DNA of 64,000 nt from Solibacillus sp. FSL W7-1436 (GCF_038007305.1 NZ_JBBOWV010000001.1:377501-441500), one strand, 5' to 3'. Shown: positions 1 through 8,976, numbered from the stretch's first letter. Notes: generated from the letters alone by a model not told the origin. A program made the numbers and translations.

Positions 1-518
1 ACATCTTGCCCGAACAGTAAATAACCCGTTATTAAGGCGCAGGCAATCAATGCTAGTATATCTCCATAAAGTGCCGTACCGCTGATCTGAAAATCTCCCC
101 AACTAATCAGGACGCTGCCTAAAATCGCAATTCCACCTGCAATAAATGTCTGAAGCGTTATTTTTTCTTTGAAAAATAAATACGTTCCGATAAATGCAAA
201 TAGCGGCTGCATTGTTACCAATACAGTAGAACTTGCTACAGAAGTGTAATTTAATGATTCAAACCATAATATAAAATGAAATGATAAAAACACGCCTGCA
301 ATCGATGAAAATAACCAATCACGTTTTGACAGCACTTTTATTTCATTGCTGTATTTCTTTAAAAACCACGGAAGCATTATCAATATCGAAAACAGCATAC
401 GGTAAAATGCAATAACTCCAGCATCTGCACTTGAAAGTTTTACAAAAATCGCAGAAAGGGAAACAGAGATTACGCCAATAATAATAGGGATATACGGGTG
501 GATTGGTGGTTTTTCCAC
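1..518 (-). CDS. EamA/DMT-family permease (C-terminal part outside window)
   Basis: A hydrophobic protein reads leftwards off the window edge. About 172 codons are visible and the C-terminus is missing. The start is GTG at 518, behind an AGAAGGGG ribosome binding site; it reads MEKPPIHPYIPIIIG. At least five membrane segments are visible, with the pattern of the first EamA domain: an early 'SLSAIFVKLS' helix, 'VIAFYRMLFS', and 'YTSVASSTVLVTMQPLFAF' about 100 residues in. The DMT superfamily exports metabolites or drugs; the substrate cannot be told from the sequence. It is divergent from the MgtC-like gene at 660. The truncation is from the window edge, not a mutation. Confidence 0.85.
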   Translation of the reverse strand, partial: MEKPPIHPYIPIIIGVISVSLSAIFVKLSSADAGVIAFYRMLFSILIMLPWFLKKYSNEIKVLSKRDWLFSSIAGVFLSFHFILWFESLNYTSVASSTVLVTMQPLFAFIGTYLFFKEKITLQTFIAGGIAILGSVLISWGDFQISGTALYGDILALIACALITGYLLFGQD

Positions 519-659
519 TTAAACCCCTTCTTTCTATATATATCATCCAATACGAAATATTTTGCGATACCTCATATTCACATTATCAAACTATACCTTA
601 TTAATGATTTTTTTTCGAGAAGATTTGAATTCCATTTTACATGAAGGAGAGGTTTGGAT

Positions 660-1379
660 ATGGAATGGTTAGCGAATGATAAATTTACGATGGAAATTTT
701 ATTAAAATTACTAATTGCGGCTACACTAAGTTTAATTATTGGTATCGAAAGGGAATTGAAAAAGAAGCCAGTCGGTTTAAAGACAAGTTTAGTGATCGCG
801 ACCTTCAGTTGTTTACTTACGATCATCTCAATTGAGACTGCCTATTCAACTCCTGCACGGGACGATATTAACATTACAATGGATCCATTGCGTTTAGCCG
901 CGCAGATTGTAAGCGGTATTGGTTTTTTGGGTGCCGGTGTTATTTTGCGCAAGGGGAATGACAGCATTACCGGACTAACGACAGCCGCCATGATTTGGGG
1001 CGCCGCTGCTATCGGAATTGCTGTAGGGGCAGGGTTTTATATTGAAGCATTTATTACAGTCCTTATTGTCGTATTGGGAATTGAACTTCTTGCTCCCTTC
1101 CTATTGAGGTTCGGTCCAAAACGCCTAAGAATGCGCGAAGTTTCTTTAATTATTAATACCGACCAGGCAGACAATATAAAAAATGTCGTCGATTATTTGA
1201 GGGAGCATGATATGTATATCGATAATATCTCAATTCGAGATGTACCATTAACCGAAAAACTATTACATGAAATAGATATACGATTATCAACCGTCGAAAC
1301 GAACCATACTATCGAACTTTATAACCGGCTTCGGAAATTGGATTATGTAGTAAATATTAAAATCGAATATTTAGATTAA
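660..1379 (+). CDS. MgtC/SapB family membrane protein
   Basis: 239 residues. The N-terminal half has four to five membrane segments with the MgtC-family signatures 'LIIGIERELKKKPVGLKTS' (about 25-43) and 'QIVSGIGFLGAGVILR' (about 83-98). The C-terminal half is a soluble ACT-like domain. I place the start at ATG 660 because AAGGAGAGG (644-652) sits 7 bases before it; the in-frame TTG at 654 would be too close. MgtC proteins are linked to growth under low Mg2+ and to modulation of ATP synthase, but the role of the Bacillales homologues is not settled. It is followed after 13 bases by a cation-efflux gene and probably shares its transcript. Confidence 0.9.
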   Translation: MEWLANDKFTMEILLKLLIAATLSLIIGIERELKKKPVGLKTSLVIATFSCLLTIISIETAYSTPARDDINITMDPLRLAAQIVSGIGFLGAGVILRKGNDSITGLTTAAMIWGAAAIGIAVGAGFYIEAFITVLIVVLGIELLAPFLLRFGPKRLRMREVSLIINTDQADNIKNVVDYLREHDMYIDNISIRDVPLTEKLLHEIDIRLSTVETNHTIELYNRLRKLDYVVNIKIEYLD

Positions 1380-1392
1380 TGGAGGAAACGCA

Positions 1393-2382
1393 ATGGGAGA
1401 ATTTTTCAGATTACTAAAGGATGGTAATAAACCTTCCTTACTCGCAGCATTCGTCAATACATTTTTAGGAACAATTAAAGGCATTGCATTCTTCTTTACA
1501 GGAAATGTTGCGATGTTTGCCGAAATGATGCACTCTTTCGGAGATGCCGCAAACCAGTTTTTCGTATTCATAGGCTCTGCCCTAGCAAAAAAAGCTCCTA
1601 CTCCAAAATTCCCGAATGGATACGGACGTATTGTTAACTTAGTCTGTCTGGGCGCCGTTTTGATTGTAGCAATTCTTTCATATGAAACAATTAAAGAAGG
1701 ATGGCATCATTTTATCCATCCTGCATCGGAATCATCCGGAATTTGGATTGCCCTTGGTGTATTGGCAATCGGTATCATCTTGGAAGCATTTGTTTTAAAT
1801 AAAGCCGCAAAAGAAGTGCTTCATGAAGTTGGTGTAGAACCTAAAGGGATTACAATTCTCCAGTCCGCAAAATATTTAAAGCGCGCAAAACCGGCGACAA
1901 AGCTTGTTTGGATGGAAGACTTAGTGGCAACTTCAGGTAATGTCCTGGCGTTTTTAGCAATTGTTATTGCGTATTTTACAGACTTTTACCGATTGGAAGG
2001 ATTTATTTCAATGGTCATCGGTTTAATGATGTTTTATGTAGTAGGTCGTGTCTTTTTAGATAATGCGCGTGGTGCAATCGGTGAAACGGATGAGGAAATG
2101 CTTGTGCATATCGGAAATCTCGTTATGGAAGATCCGCATGTAACGGATATCGCACGACTAGAAGTAATTAAAGAAGGCGAATTTTTACATGTTGAACTTA
2201 TTGCGGAGACAGATCCGAATTTATCACTCGCCTATTTAGATGATGTACGTGACCATTTAACAACATTGCTGTTAAACCAAAAAGGTGTAACAAAAGTTAC
2301 GATGGCGTTTGATGAAGATAATGGCGAACGCAGCTGGACACATATCGCTACAAAACCTGAATCAGAAAAAGGCATGATTTAA
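1393..2382 (+). CDS. Cation diffusion facilitator (CDF) family transporter
   Basis: 329 residues, ATG preceded by GGAGGAAACGC. Six membrane segments fill the first ~215 residues; the C-terminus is a cytoplasmic metal-binding domain ('HVTDIARLEVIKEGEFLHVE'). The transport-site motif is seen as 'EMMHSFGDAANQFFVFIG' (about 36-53), matching HSxxD of zinc/manganese exporters. The form resembles the YdbO/ZNT9-like branch. It exports divalent cations in exchange for protons. Lying 13 bases downstream of the MgtC-like gene and ending at a shared terminator suggests a two-gene operon for divalent-cation stress; the metal is unknown. Confidence 0.9.
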   Translation: MGEFFRLLKDGNKPSLLAAFVNTFLGTIKGIAFFFTGNVAMFAEMMHSFGDAANQFFVFIGSALAKKAPTPKFPNGYGRIVNLVCLGAVLIVAILSYETIKEGWHHFIHPASESSGIWIALGVLAIGIILEAFVLNKAAKEVLHEVGVEPKGITILQSAKYLKRAKPATKLVWMEDLVATSGNVLAFLAIVIAYFTDFYRLEGFISMVIGLMMFYVVGRVFLDNARGAIGETDEEMLVHIGNLVMEDPHVTDIARLEVIKEGEFLHVELIAETDPNLSLAYLDDVRDHLTTLLLNQKGVTKVTMAFDEDNGERSWTHIATKPESEKGMI

Positions 2383-2393
2383 TTGAATCAAGT

Positions 2394-2433
2394 AAAAAGG
2401 AAGCTGGTCCCACTATCCGACCGCTTCCTTTCT
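2394..2433. terminator. Bidirectional terminator between the CDF gene and the alcohol dehydrogenase
   Basis: AAAGGAAGC (2396-2404) pairs with GCTTCCTTT (2423-2431), extended by GGTC/GACC. A-rich on the left and T-rich on the right, so it can serve both convergent genes. Confidence 0.8.
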
Positions 2434-2441
2434 TCTCGTTC

Positions 2442-3605
2442 TTATAAAGACATTTCCAAAATTTTACGTACATCCTCTGCTTCGAGTTTGTTGAAGTTAC
2501 CGAATGGACCATATACCAGACAATGTTCTACCATTTGTTCGAAGTATGTCGCATCAATTTCGTAGTCAGCCAGGCGATTCGGAGCACCAAGGGATGTCCA
2601 GAATGCTGATAATGCATCAATACCTTCCAATGCTACCTGTTCCTCTGTTTTGTTAGCCGGATCAACATTGAATACATTTACGGCTAACTTTGCAAAGCGG
2701 GCCGGGTTCACATGTAAATTATGTTTCATCCAGTTCGGGAATAAGATAGCCAGGCCGCCTGCATGGGCAATATCATAATACGCTGAAACTGCATGCTCAA
2801 TATTATGTGTTGCCCAGTCCCCGCGTGAACCTAATGCAAGGAATCCGTTTAACCCGATTGTTCCTGCAAGCATTAATGTTTCACGATGCTCGTAGTTGGA
2901 CGGATCTTTCAATGCTTTTGGCGCAACATCAATCAGCGTACGTAAAATCCCCTCGCTCATTTCATCTGTAATCGGCGTGTTTGTCGCATTGTTGAAGTAC
3001 TGTTCAAAAATATGCGACATCGTATCAACAACACCATTTACCGTTTGATTCGCCGGCACTGAATAAGTATAAGACGGATCTAAAATCGAGAATTTCGGGA
3101 AAGTTGCCGGACTGCCCCAGCCATACTTCTCTTTTGTTTCTAAATTCGTAATAACCGAACCTGAGTTCATTTCAGAAGCTGTTGCAGCCAGTGTTAACAC
3201 AGTCGCCAATGGTAATGCTTCAGTGGCCATCACTTTTCTTGTGACGATATCCCAAGCGTCCGCTTCCACCTTTGCACCTGCAACGATTAATTTAGAGCAG
3301 TCAATTACCGAACCGCCTCCTACCGCTAATACAATATCAATCTGATTTTCTTTACAAATTTCAATACCTTTACGCGCTGTTTCTACACGAGGGTTTGGCT
3401 CGACTCCTGATAATTCGAATACGTTCATATTCAAGTCATTTAAAATGGTCATAATATCATCGTATACACCATTCGATTTAATACTGCCTCCACCATATAC
3501 AATTAAAATGTTCTGGCCGTACTGAGGAAGTTCTTTTCGTAAATGTTCGATACTCCCTTTACCAAAATGAATCTTTACCGGATTGTAGAATGAAAATTCG
3601 TTCAT
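2442..3605 (-). CDS. yugJ: Iron-containing alcohol dehydrogenase (YugJ/YqhD-like)
   Basis: 387 residues of the group III iron-dependent alcohol dehydrogenase family. The nucleotide-binding motif '[10 protein letters not shown]' is at about 96-105, and His/Asp metal ligands appear in '[11 protein letters not shown]' and '[18 protein letters not shown]'. It reduces aldehydes to alcohols with NAD(P)H (butanol dehydrogenase-like). The start is ATG 3605 with AGGGGGAA upstream; a TTG one codon earlier is not needed. B. subtilis has two paralogues, yugJ and yugK, next to yugI, and the location near yugI here supports orthology. Which paralogue, and whether NADH or NADPH is used, is not certain. Confidence 0.9.
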   Translation of the reverse strand: MNEFSFYNPVKIHFGKGSIEHLRKELPQYGQNILIVYGGGSIKSNGVYDDIMTILNDLNMNVFELSGVEPNPRVETARKGIEICKENQIDIVLAVGGGSVIDCSKLIVAGAKVEADAWDIVTRKVMATEALPLATVLTLAATASEMNSGSVITNLETKEKYGWGSPATFPKFSILDPSYTYSVPANQTVNGVVDTMSHIFEQYFNNATNTPITDEMSEGILRTLIDVAPKALKDPSNYEHRETLMLAGTIGLNGFLALGSRGDWATHNIEHAVSAYYDIAHAGGLAILFPNWMKHNLHVNPARFAKLAVNVFNVDPANKTEEQVALEGIDALSAFWTSLGAPNRLADYEIDATYFEQMVEHCLVYGPFGNFNKLEAEDVRKILEMSL

Positions 3606-3624
3606 CAATGGTTCCCCCTATTTT

Positions 3625-3662
3625 TCAAAAAAGTCCCACTCCCATAAAATAGGAGTGAGACT
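3625..3662 (-). terminator. Terminator of glutamate dehydrogenase gene
   Basis: On the minus strand AGTCTCACTCC pairs with GGAGTGGGACT around an A/T loop and is followed by TTTTTT. It ends the gdh transcript just before the yugJ ribosome binding site, so the two genes are probably separate transcription units. Confidence 0.8.
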
Positions 3663-3676
3663 TAATAATATAATGA

Positions 3677-4921
3677 TTATACCCATCCACGGAAGCGAGA
3701 AGCCTCGGCAGTGCGGCGTACACCTACCATATAAGCAGCTAAACGCATATTAATATTGCGGTTTTGTGCTGTTGTATAGACATTTTCAAACGCAGCAGTC
3801 ATTTTTGAATATAATTTTTCACGTACTTCTTCTTCCGTCCAATAATAACCCATATTGTTTTGAACCCATTCAAAGTAAGACACTGTTACACCACCAGCAG
3901 ATGCCAAAACGTCCGGCACAAGAAGAATACCGCGCTCTGTTAAAATCTTTGTCGCTTCAGCTGTTGTTGGACCATTCGCTGCTTCTACAACGATGTTCGC
4001 TTTAATTTGATGTGCGTTGTCTGCTGTAATTTGATTTTCAATGGCAGCAGGCACTAAAATATCGCAATCCAGTTCCAGAAGCTCTTTGTTTGAAATTGTA
4101 TTTTCAAACAATGTCGTAACCGTTCCAAATGAATCACGGCGATCTAATAAGTAATCGATATCCAAACCGTTCGGATCATGCATCGCTCCGTGTGCATCTG
4201 AAATACCAATAACTTTTGCACCTAGATCACTCATAAACTTCGCTAAGAAACTGCCTGCGTTACCGAAGCCTTGAATAACCACTCGTGCACCTTTAATATC
4301 GATGTTGCGTTTTTTCGCAGCTTCTTCGATAACAATAGTAACACCTTCTGCAGTTGCACGGTCACGACCTTGTGAACCGCCAAGAACGATTGGTTTACCT
4401 GTAATGAATCCTGGCGAGTTAAATTCATCCATACGGCTGTACTCATCCATCATCCAAGCCATAATTTGAGCATTTGTAAATACGTCTGGTGCGGGAATAT
4501 CTTTCGTCGGACCAACTACTTGACTAATCGCACGAACATAGCCGCGACTTAATCGTTCAATTTCGCCCATTGACATTTCGCGTGGGTCACAAATAACGCC
4601 GCCTTTACCTCCACCATACGGAAGATCAACAATGCCGCATTTTAATGTCATCCACATCGAAAGCGCTTTCACTTCTTCTTCCGATACCATCGGGTGGAAT
4701 CGTACGCCACCTTTTGTTGGACCTACTGCATCATTATGCTGTGCACGGTAACCAGTAAATACTTTTGTCGTACCGTCATCCATTTTTACAGGAATACGCA
4801 CAGTCAACATACGAACCGGTTCTTTCAATAATTCATACATTGCTTCATCATAGCCTAGTTTATTTAATGCCTCATGAATTACTTCTTGAGTTGATGTAAA
4901 TAAGTTCAAATTTTCAGCCAT
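3677..4921 (-). CDS. gudB: NAD-dependent glutamate dehydrogenase (RocG/GudB type)
   Basis: 414 residues, the usual length of the hexameric catabolic enzyme that converts glutamate to 2-oxoglutarate and ammonium. Substrate and catalytic lysines are in 'PTKGGVRFHP' (K70), 'LKCGIVDLPYGGGKGG' (K94, catalytic K106); the dinucleotide fold is 'VIQGFGNAGSFLA' near 218-230. I chose ATG 4921 behind AAAGAGGCG; an upstream ATG at 4981 lacks a ribosome binding site and adds 20 unconserved residues. An inverted repeat (5051-5070) lies upstream. It is inserted between yugJ and yugI, unlike B. subtilis. Whether it is the RocG or GudB orthologue cannot be decided; there is no inactivating three-codon duplication like that of laboratory GudB visible near the active site. 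Confidence 0.93.
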   Translation of the reverse strand: MAENLNLFTSTQEVIHEALNKLGYDEAMYELLKEPVRMLTVRIPVKMDDGTTKVFTGYRAQHNDAVGPTKGGVRFHPMVSEEEVKALSMWMTLKCGIVDLPYGGGKGGVICDPREMSMGEIERLSRGYVRAISQVVGPTKDIPAPDVFTNAQIMAWMMDEYSRMDEFNSPGFITGKPIVLGGSQGRDRATAEGVTIVIEEAAKKRNIDIKGARVVIQGFGNAGSFLAKFMSDLGAKVIGISDAHGAMHDPNGLDIDYLLDRRDSFGTVTTLFENTISNKELLELDCDILVPAAIENQITADNAHQIKANIVVEAANGPTTAEATKILTERGILLVPDVLASAGGVTVSYFEWVQNNMGYYWTEEEVREKLYSKMTAAFENVYTTAQNRNINMRLAAYMVGVRRTAEASRFRGWV

Positions 4922-4971
4922 TTTATAATTCGCCTCTTTAAATTTTGATGTATTTGGGTCTTTCCGCCAAC

Positions 4972-5002
4972 ATTGTAACATACTTTATTCGGAGTTTGTT
5001 AA
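4972..5002 (-). promoter_or_regulatory. Predicted SigA promoter of glutamate dehydrogenase
   Basis: On the minus strand an extended -10 (TG-T-TACAAT, hexamer at 4977-4972) lies about 50 bases before the ATG. A TTAACA at 5002-4997 is the nearest -35 but with a 19-base spacer, so the extended -10 is the stronger part of the call. Confidence 0.45.
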
Positions 5003-5050
5003 ATATTTGGCCACATTTTATACACTTTTAATATTTCCGTTGATAATTAA

Positions 5051-5070
5051 TGAAGAAAGCGCTTTTTTCA
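5051..5070. promoter_or_regulatory. 20-bp inverted repeat with cre-like core upstream of gdh
   Basis: TGAAGAAAGCGCTTTTTTCA is palindromic at nine of ten base pairs, centred on GCGC. The AAAGCG core resembles a CcpA cre box, but the outer cre positions do not match well. It lies about 50 bases upstream of the predicted -35 and about 130 bases before the start codon. Confidence 0.4.
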
Positions 5071-5103
5071 CTAAATTTGCTCAAAAACGACCTAATTTAT
5101 CCA

Positions 5104-5146
5104 TAAAAAAACATGCTCAACTTATTTAATAATAAATTGAACATGT
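5104..5146 (-). terminator. Terminator of yugI
   Basis: ACATG(C)TCAA...TTGAACATGT arms with an A/T-rich inner stem; on the minus strand the hairpin is followed by TTTTTTATGG. Confidence 0.8.
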
Positions 5147-5151
5147 CCTTC

Positions 5152-5526
5152 TTAATGTCCAGATTGTTCGATCCAATCTTTCAATTTTTCCTTTAAAATT
5201 TGAAAACCGTCCGCATCCACTTCATCTACCCGATCTTGCAAAGTACGCCGTGGCGGCATATCCCTTTTTCGATGAAACGGTACTTCCTGCAATTCGCGTA
5301 TCGATAAGCTTATTTTTTTTTGATCCGTATCCACATCCAGAACTTTAACTTGTATTTCATCCCCCACGGATAAAAAATCACTTACATCCTTCACAAAACC
5401 GTATGTGATTTCAGAAATATGCACAAGTCCCTGCGTATATTCATCTAAAGCAACAAAAGCTCCGTATGGTTGAATTCCTGTCACTTTACCCGTTAGCACG
5501 TCACCCACTTCAATTTTTTTTGCCAT
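5152..5526 (-). CDS. yugI: S1-domain RNA-binding general stress protein YugI (GSP13)
   Basis: 124 residues. An S1 RNA-binding fold occupies about 5-75: 'VGDVLTGKVTGIQPYGAFVA' then 'QGLVHISEI', 'VGDEIQVKVLDVD' and 'KKISLSIR'. The tail is charged and ends in an amphipathic segment 'GFQILKEKLKDWIEQ', as in B. subtilis YugI/GSP13 and the CvfD-type regulators. The family binds RNA and ribosomes and acts in post-transcriptional or stress control. Its own terminator and about 245 bases of upstream DNA indicate a single-gene unit. Upstream is an AAGGTAGGAACAAAGT-type ribosome binding site. Identity is secure from sequence; the RNA targets are unknown. Confidence 0.93.
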   Translation of the reverse strand: MAKKIEVGDVLTGKVTGIQPYGAFVALDEYTQGLVHISEITYGFVKDVSDFLSVGDEIQVKVLDVDTDQKKISLSIRELQEVPFHRKRDMPPRRTLQDRVDEVDADGFQILKEKLKDWIEQSGH

Positions 5527-5772
5527 ACTTTGTTCCTACCTTCTTTTCGTATATACGTAAATGTCATGTTAAATTATAACATATGAGATGGGTTGTAACA
5601 AAGAATCGCCTTAATCTAGCGTTTTTAAGTCATTAAATAGGAGTCCTTTTAAAAAAATGTGAAAATTTTTTCCTTTTCTATATTTGCATTAAATATATTC
5701 ACAAAAGTTTTTGCTAAATACGTGAATCGTACTGTAAAATGAGTAATTGCATATATATGAGGAGGTTTTGTT

Positions 5773-7101
5773 TTGTCATCTAGAGATCAATTTACATCTA
5801 AGATAGGATTCATACTTGCGGCGGCAGGAAGTGCAATCGGTCTTGGCGCGATTTGGAAGTTCCCCTATATGGCGGGAACGAATGGCGGCAGTGTATTTAT
5901 TATTTTGTTTGTTATATGTACAGTTTTAATTGGTTTGCCGATATTGATTGCGGAATTTATGATCGGACGACGCGGTCAAAAAGATCCGATTACATCCTTT
6001 AAAGAGCAGGCTCCAAATAAACCATGGTTTATGATCGGTTGGATCGGTCTTGTAGCGTGCGGGTTAATATTATCCTTCTATAGTGTTGTAGGTGGATGGA
6101 TCTTAAGCTATATACTTCGGGCTGTTAGTTTTTCACTTACAGGCCAAGGGGTTAATTTCAGCACTTTGTTTTCAGATATTATTTCCAATCCATGGGAAGT
6201 GTTAATCGCACAAGCTGCTTTTATGCTTCTGACATTATTTATTGTACAAGCCGGGATTAAAAACGGGATTGAAACAGCAAGTAAATGGATGATGCCGATT
6301 TTATTTTTATTTTTCATTTTGCTGTTTATCCGTTCCATTACATTGGATGGTGCGATGGAAGGCGTTAAGTTCATGTTCATTCCAGACTGGTCATACTTGA
6401 ATGGCGATACGTTAATGTTAGCGTTAGGGCAGGCATTCTTCTCTCTTAGTATTGGAGTTGCGGCAATGATAACATACGCATCTTATTTATCTAAGAAAGA
6501 AAAAATTGTTACTTCTGCAGTTAATGTAGCAAGTATGAATATCGCGATTTCTTTATTGGCGGGCCTTGTAATATTCCCTGCTGTATTCGCATTAGGCTTC
6601 TCTCCTACAGAAGGACCGGGCTTAGTATTTATTATGATTCCAGCTGTTTTTGAGCAATTGCCATTTGGCGGATTTTTATTGCTCGTATTTTTCATCTTAC
6701 TTCTGTTTGCGACAGTCACATCAGCGATTGCCTTGCTGGAAGTTGTCGTTTCAATAGGTATTCGGGAAAAAACTGCCCAGCGTAAAAAAGCATCTTGGTT
6801 ATTAGCATCAATTATTTTTGTCATCGGTATCCCGAGTGCTTTATCATTCGGAATTTTATCGGATATCACCATTTTTGAACGTTCCATTTTTGACTTTGTC
6901 GATTATGTAACGAGCGCGATTTTAATGCCGATCGGTGCATTTTTAACTTCTATTTTTGCCGGATATTATTATTCAAAGAAAATTTCTCGAGAAGAAATGA
7001 TGGCATCACCAGCTGTTTATAATTGCTGGCTGTTCATTGTACGCTATGTAGCCCCACTTTCAATTGCGGCTATCTTTATTAATAAGGTGTTCTTTAGTTA
7101 A
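5773..7101 (+). CDS. Sodium-dependent transporter, SNF/NSS family
   Basis: 442 residues with 11-12 membrane segments. The Na+/substrate-site signature is at the N-terminus: 'GFILAAAGSAIGLGAIWKFP' then 'GTNGG' (about 12-37). The bacterial NSS family (LeuT/MhsT/TnaT-like) takes up amino acids with Na+; the substrate is unresolved. The start is TTG 5773 with GAGGAGG 8 bases upstream, and it gives the conserved 'MSSRDQFTSKIGF' N-terminus. Single-gene unit with its own terminator. It is not part of the B. subtilis yug order, so it is an insertion between yugI and yugE. Confidence 0.92.
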   Translation: MSSRDQFTSKIGFILAAAGSAIGLGAIWKFPYMAGTNGGSVFIILFVICTVLIGLPILIAEFMIGRRGQKDPITSFKEQAPNKPWFMIGWIGLVACGLILSFYSVVGGWILSYILRAVSFSLTGQGVNFSTLFSDIISNPWEVLIAQAAFMLLTLFIVQAGIKNGIETASKWMMPILFLFFILLFIRSITLDGAMEGVKFMFIPDWSYLNGDTLMLALGQAFFSLSIGVAAMITYASYLSKKEKIVTSAVNVASMNIAISLLAGLVIFPAVFALGFSPTEGPGLVFIMIPAVFEQLPFGGFLLLVFFILLLFATVTSAIALLEVVVSIGIREKTAQRKKASWLLASIIFVIGIPSALSFGILSDITIFERSIFDFVDYVTSAILMPIGAFLTSIFAGYYYSKKISREEMMASPAVYNCWLFIVRYVAPLSIAAIFINKVFFS

Positions 7102-7104
7102 ACT

Positions 7105-7146
7105 TGAAAAACTTGTTCGATTAAATTCGGACAAGTTTTTTTATTT
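7105..7146 (+). terminator. Terminator of the NSS transporter gene
   Basis: AAAACTTGTTCG (7107-7119) pairs with CGGACAAGTTTT (7128-7139) and is followed by a T-run. Confidence 0.85.
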
Positions 7147-7213
7147 TTACAATTAAGAGGACTTTATAAGTTGTTGTTCATATGATAGTAAACATACGGG
7201 GAGGAGATGGGAA

Positions 7214-7420
7214 ATGAAATTGCAGTTTCAGGAACAGTTGAAAACTTTACGTTCGGAAAAGAATTTATCAATTGAAGAGCTTTCATTACGAACACAAGTA
7301 AGTATTGAAAAACTGACAGCCTACGAAAACGGTGAGCGAATTCCTTCAACCCAAACCATTTTGATTTTATCGACTGTTTTGGAAGTACCGGTTTCTAACT
7401 TAATCGACGGATTACATTAA
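7214..7420 (+). CDS. Small helix-turn-helix (XRE/Cro) protein
   Basis: 68 residues, almost entirely one HTH_3 fold: 'LKTLRSEKNLSIEELSLRT' then the recognition helix 'VSIEKLTAYENGERIPS' (about 28-44) and a final helix. There is no room for a ligand domain. Strong ribosome binding site GGGGAGGAGATGGGAA. Proteins of this size are usually DNA-binding repressors or adaptors. The target is unknown; neighbours are the NSS transporter upstream (separated by a terminator) and convergent yugE. Confidence 0.8.
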   Translation: MKLQFQEQLKTLRSEKNLSIEELSLRTQVSIEKLTAYENGERIPSTQTILILSTVLEVPVSNLIDGLH

Positions 7421-7459
7421 AATGCGGGCGACCTCAACTACAGGTCGCCTGCATTTTTA
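7418..7459. terminator. Bidirectional terminator between HTH gene and yugE
   Basis: AATGCGGGCGACCT pairs with AGGTCGCCTGCATT around a 7-base loop, with A-run on the left and T-run on the right. Confidence 0.85.
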
Positions 7460-7717
7460 TATAATACACTTCGCTTCGAATTTTACGGCAATTAATTTAT
7501 ATGCGATGGCAACACATTGCTCAAAAGGAATCCATTGTTCAAAAGAGTATTCATAAACTCTTTGAATGACTTTCGCCAATGTTGTTGGATCGTCAATATT
7601 TTGAAGCGCAGCGACAACATCTGCCGTTTCAGTAGCATAACTTTCGGAACCGTAGCTAAAAGGATCCCACTGCTCCAATAAATGTACACACTTTTGATTC
7701 ATTTCAATATTATCCAT
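7457..7717 (-). CDS. yugE: DUF1871 family protein YugE
   Basis: 86 residues, matching the length of B. subtilis YugE. It is a small helical acidic protein with three cysteines ('QKCVHLL', 'EQCVAIAY', 'AKCII') and no catalytic motif that I recognise. The start ATG 7717 follows AAGGTG; a longer reading from 7819 would overlap the divergent patB gene and has no ribosome binding site. It is divergent from patB with 78 bases between the starts, the same arrangement as in B. subtilis. Function unknown. Confidence 0.8.
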   Translation of the reverse strand: MDNIEMNQKCVHLLEQWDPFSYGSESYATETADVVAALQNIDDPTTLAKVIQRVYEYSFEQWIPFEQCVAIAYKLIAVKFEAKCII

Positions 7718-7795
7718 TTGATTCACCTTACTACCTCTTATAATAGTTAGTATGATACCATAATCTGAAAGAAAGCATAAGAAAAGAGGGTTCAA

Positions 7796-8971
7796 ATGTC
7801 TATTTTTAATAAAGTTCATGAGCGTCGCAGTTCCGCATCTGTAAAATGGGATATGATGAATGTCGTTTACAATTTGAAAGATACAACAGAATTACTGCCG
7901 ATGTGGGTAGCAGATATGGACTTCCCTCCGCCTGCTGCTTTAACAGAAGCGTTAAAAACTCGATTAGAGCATCCTATCTTCGGCTATACTTTTGCCGATG
8001 ATGATGTAAAAAATTCGATTGTTCACTGGTATAATACTCGCCATCAATGGACGATTGATTCAAACACGATTATTTTCCAGCCGGGTGTTGTCCCGGCAAT
8101 CGCGACCGTTATCGAAACCTTTACAGAGGCTGGCGATAAAATCGGAATGTCCACTCCAGCGTATCCTCCATTCACAAATGTACCGGCTGCTCAGAAACGC
8201 GAAGTCGTGACATGTGAATTAACCGAACAAGACGGTCATTATACGATGAATTTTGAGGAGCTTGAAGAAATATTCCGCTCCGGTATTAAACTGTTTGTTT
8301 TATGTAATCCGCATAATCCTATCGGTATTGTATGGAGCCTGGAAGAGCTGGAACAGTTAGTTGCGCTATGTATTCAATATGATGTGTATCTATTATCCGA
8401 TGAAATCCATGCCGATATTTCAATTCAAAAATCGTATACACCTGTCCTAACATTAGCGAATGCAACCGAGGCAAAAATCATCACATGTATTGCCCCAACT
8501 AAAACGTTTAATATTGCAGGTATTCATGCCGCTATGATTGTAGCGCCAGACCGAAAACTATTTACGGCAATCGAAAAAAATACACAGGCTCACGGGAATT
8601 TAGGTTTAAATACATTTGCTTCGACTGCTGTAAAAGCTGTCTACACAGAAGGGGCAGCCTGGTTGGACGATCTTCTTATTTATTTAAAAAACAATATGGA
8701 ATATGTTGTGAAGGAATTAAACGCTATTGAAGGACTTAAAGTGGAGATTCCAGATGCAACATATTTAATGTGGATTGACTACCGCAAGACAGGAATCGAA
8801 GAAAAGGAACTAATGGCACGTCTTCTATCGGTAGGACAAGTTGCGTTAGATCCAGGGACAAAATACGGGGAAGCAGGAAGAGGCTTCTTACGTATAAATG
8901 TTGCTTGTCCATTTGAACTGTTGCAGGACGGGGTTGAACGCATTAAACGAACGATGGCTACATTCGAATAA
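7796..8971 (+). CDS. patB: PatB/MalY-type aminotransferase (cystathionine beta-lyase)
   Basis: 391 residues, fold-type I PLP enzyme. The PLP-lysine is K236 in 'APTKTFNIAG'; 'CNPHNPIGIVW' and 'LLSDEIHADI' provide the cofactor-binding Asn and Asp, and 'GFLRINVACP' the carboxylate-binding Arg. PatB cleaves the C-S bond of cystathionine (and cysteine) to release homocysteine, pyruvate and ammonia in methionine synthesis. The ATG at 7796 has AGAGGG 5 bases upstream. It is divergent from yugE as in B. subtilis. It fits with the sulfur genes elsewhere in the window, although not adjacent to them. Confidence 0.92.
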   Translation: MSIFNKVHERRSSASVKWDMMNVVYNLKDTTELLPMWVADMDFPPPAALTEALKTRLEHPIFGYTFADDDVKNSIVHWYNTRHQWTIDSNTIIFQPGVVPAIATVIETFTEAGDKIGMSTPAYPPFTNVPAAQKREVVTCELTEQDGHYTMNFEELEEIFRSGIKLFVLCNPHNPIGIVWSLEELEQLVALCIQYDVYLLSDEIHADISIQKSYTPVLTLANATEAKIITCIAPTKTFNIAGIHAAMIVAPDRKLFTAIEKNTQAHGNLGLNTFASTAVKAVYTEGAAWLDDLLIYLKNNMEYVVKELNAIEGLKVEIPDATYLMWIDYRKTGIEEKELMARLLSVGQVALDPGTKYGEAGRGFLRINVACPFELLQDGVERIKRTMATFE

Positions 8972-8976
8972 GCATG

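Noticed and set aside
2383-2565. 60-codon plus-strand frame after the CDF gene
   Set aside because: It begins at TTG without a ribosome binding site, runs through the bidirectional terminator and then antisense to yugJ.
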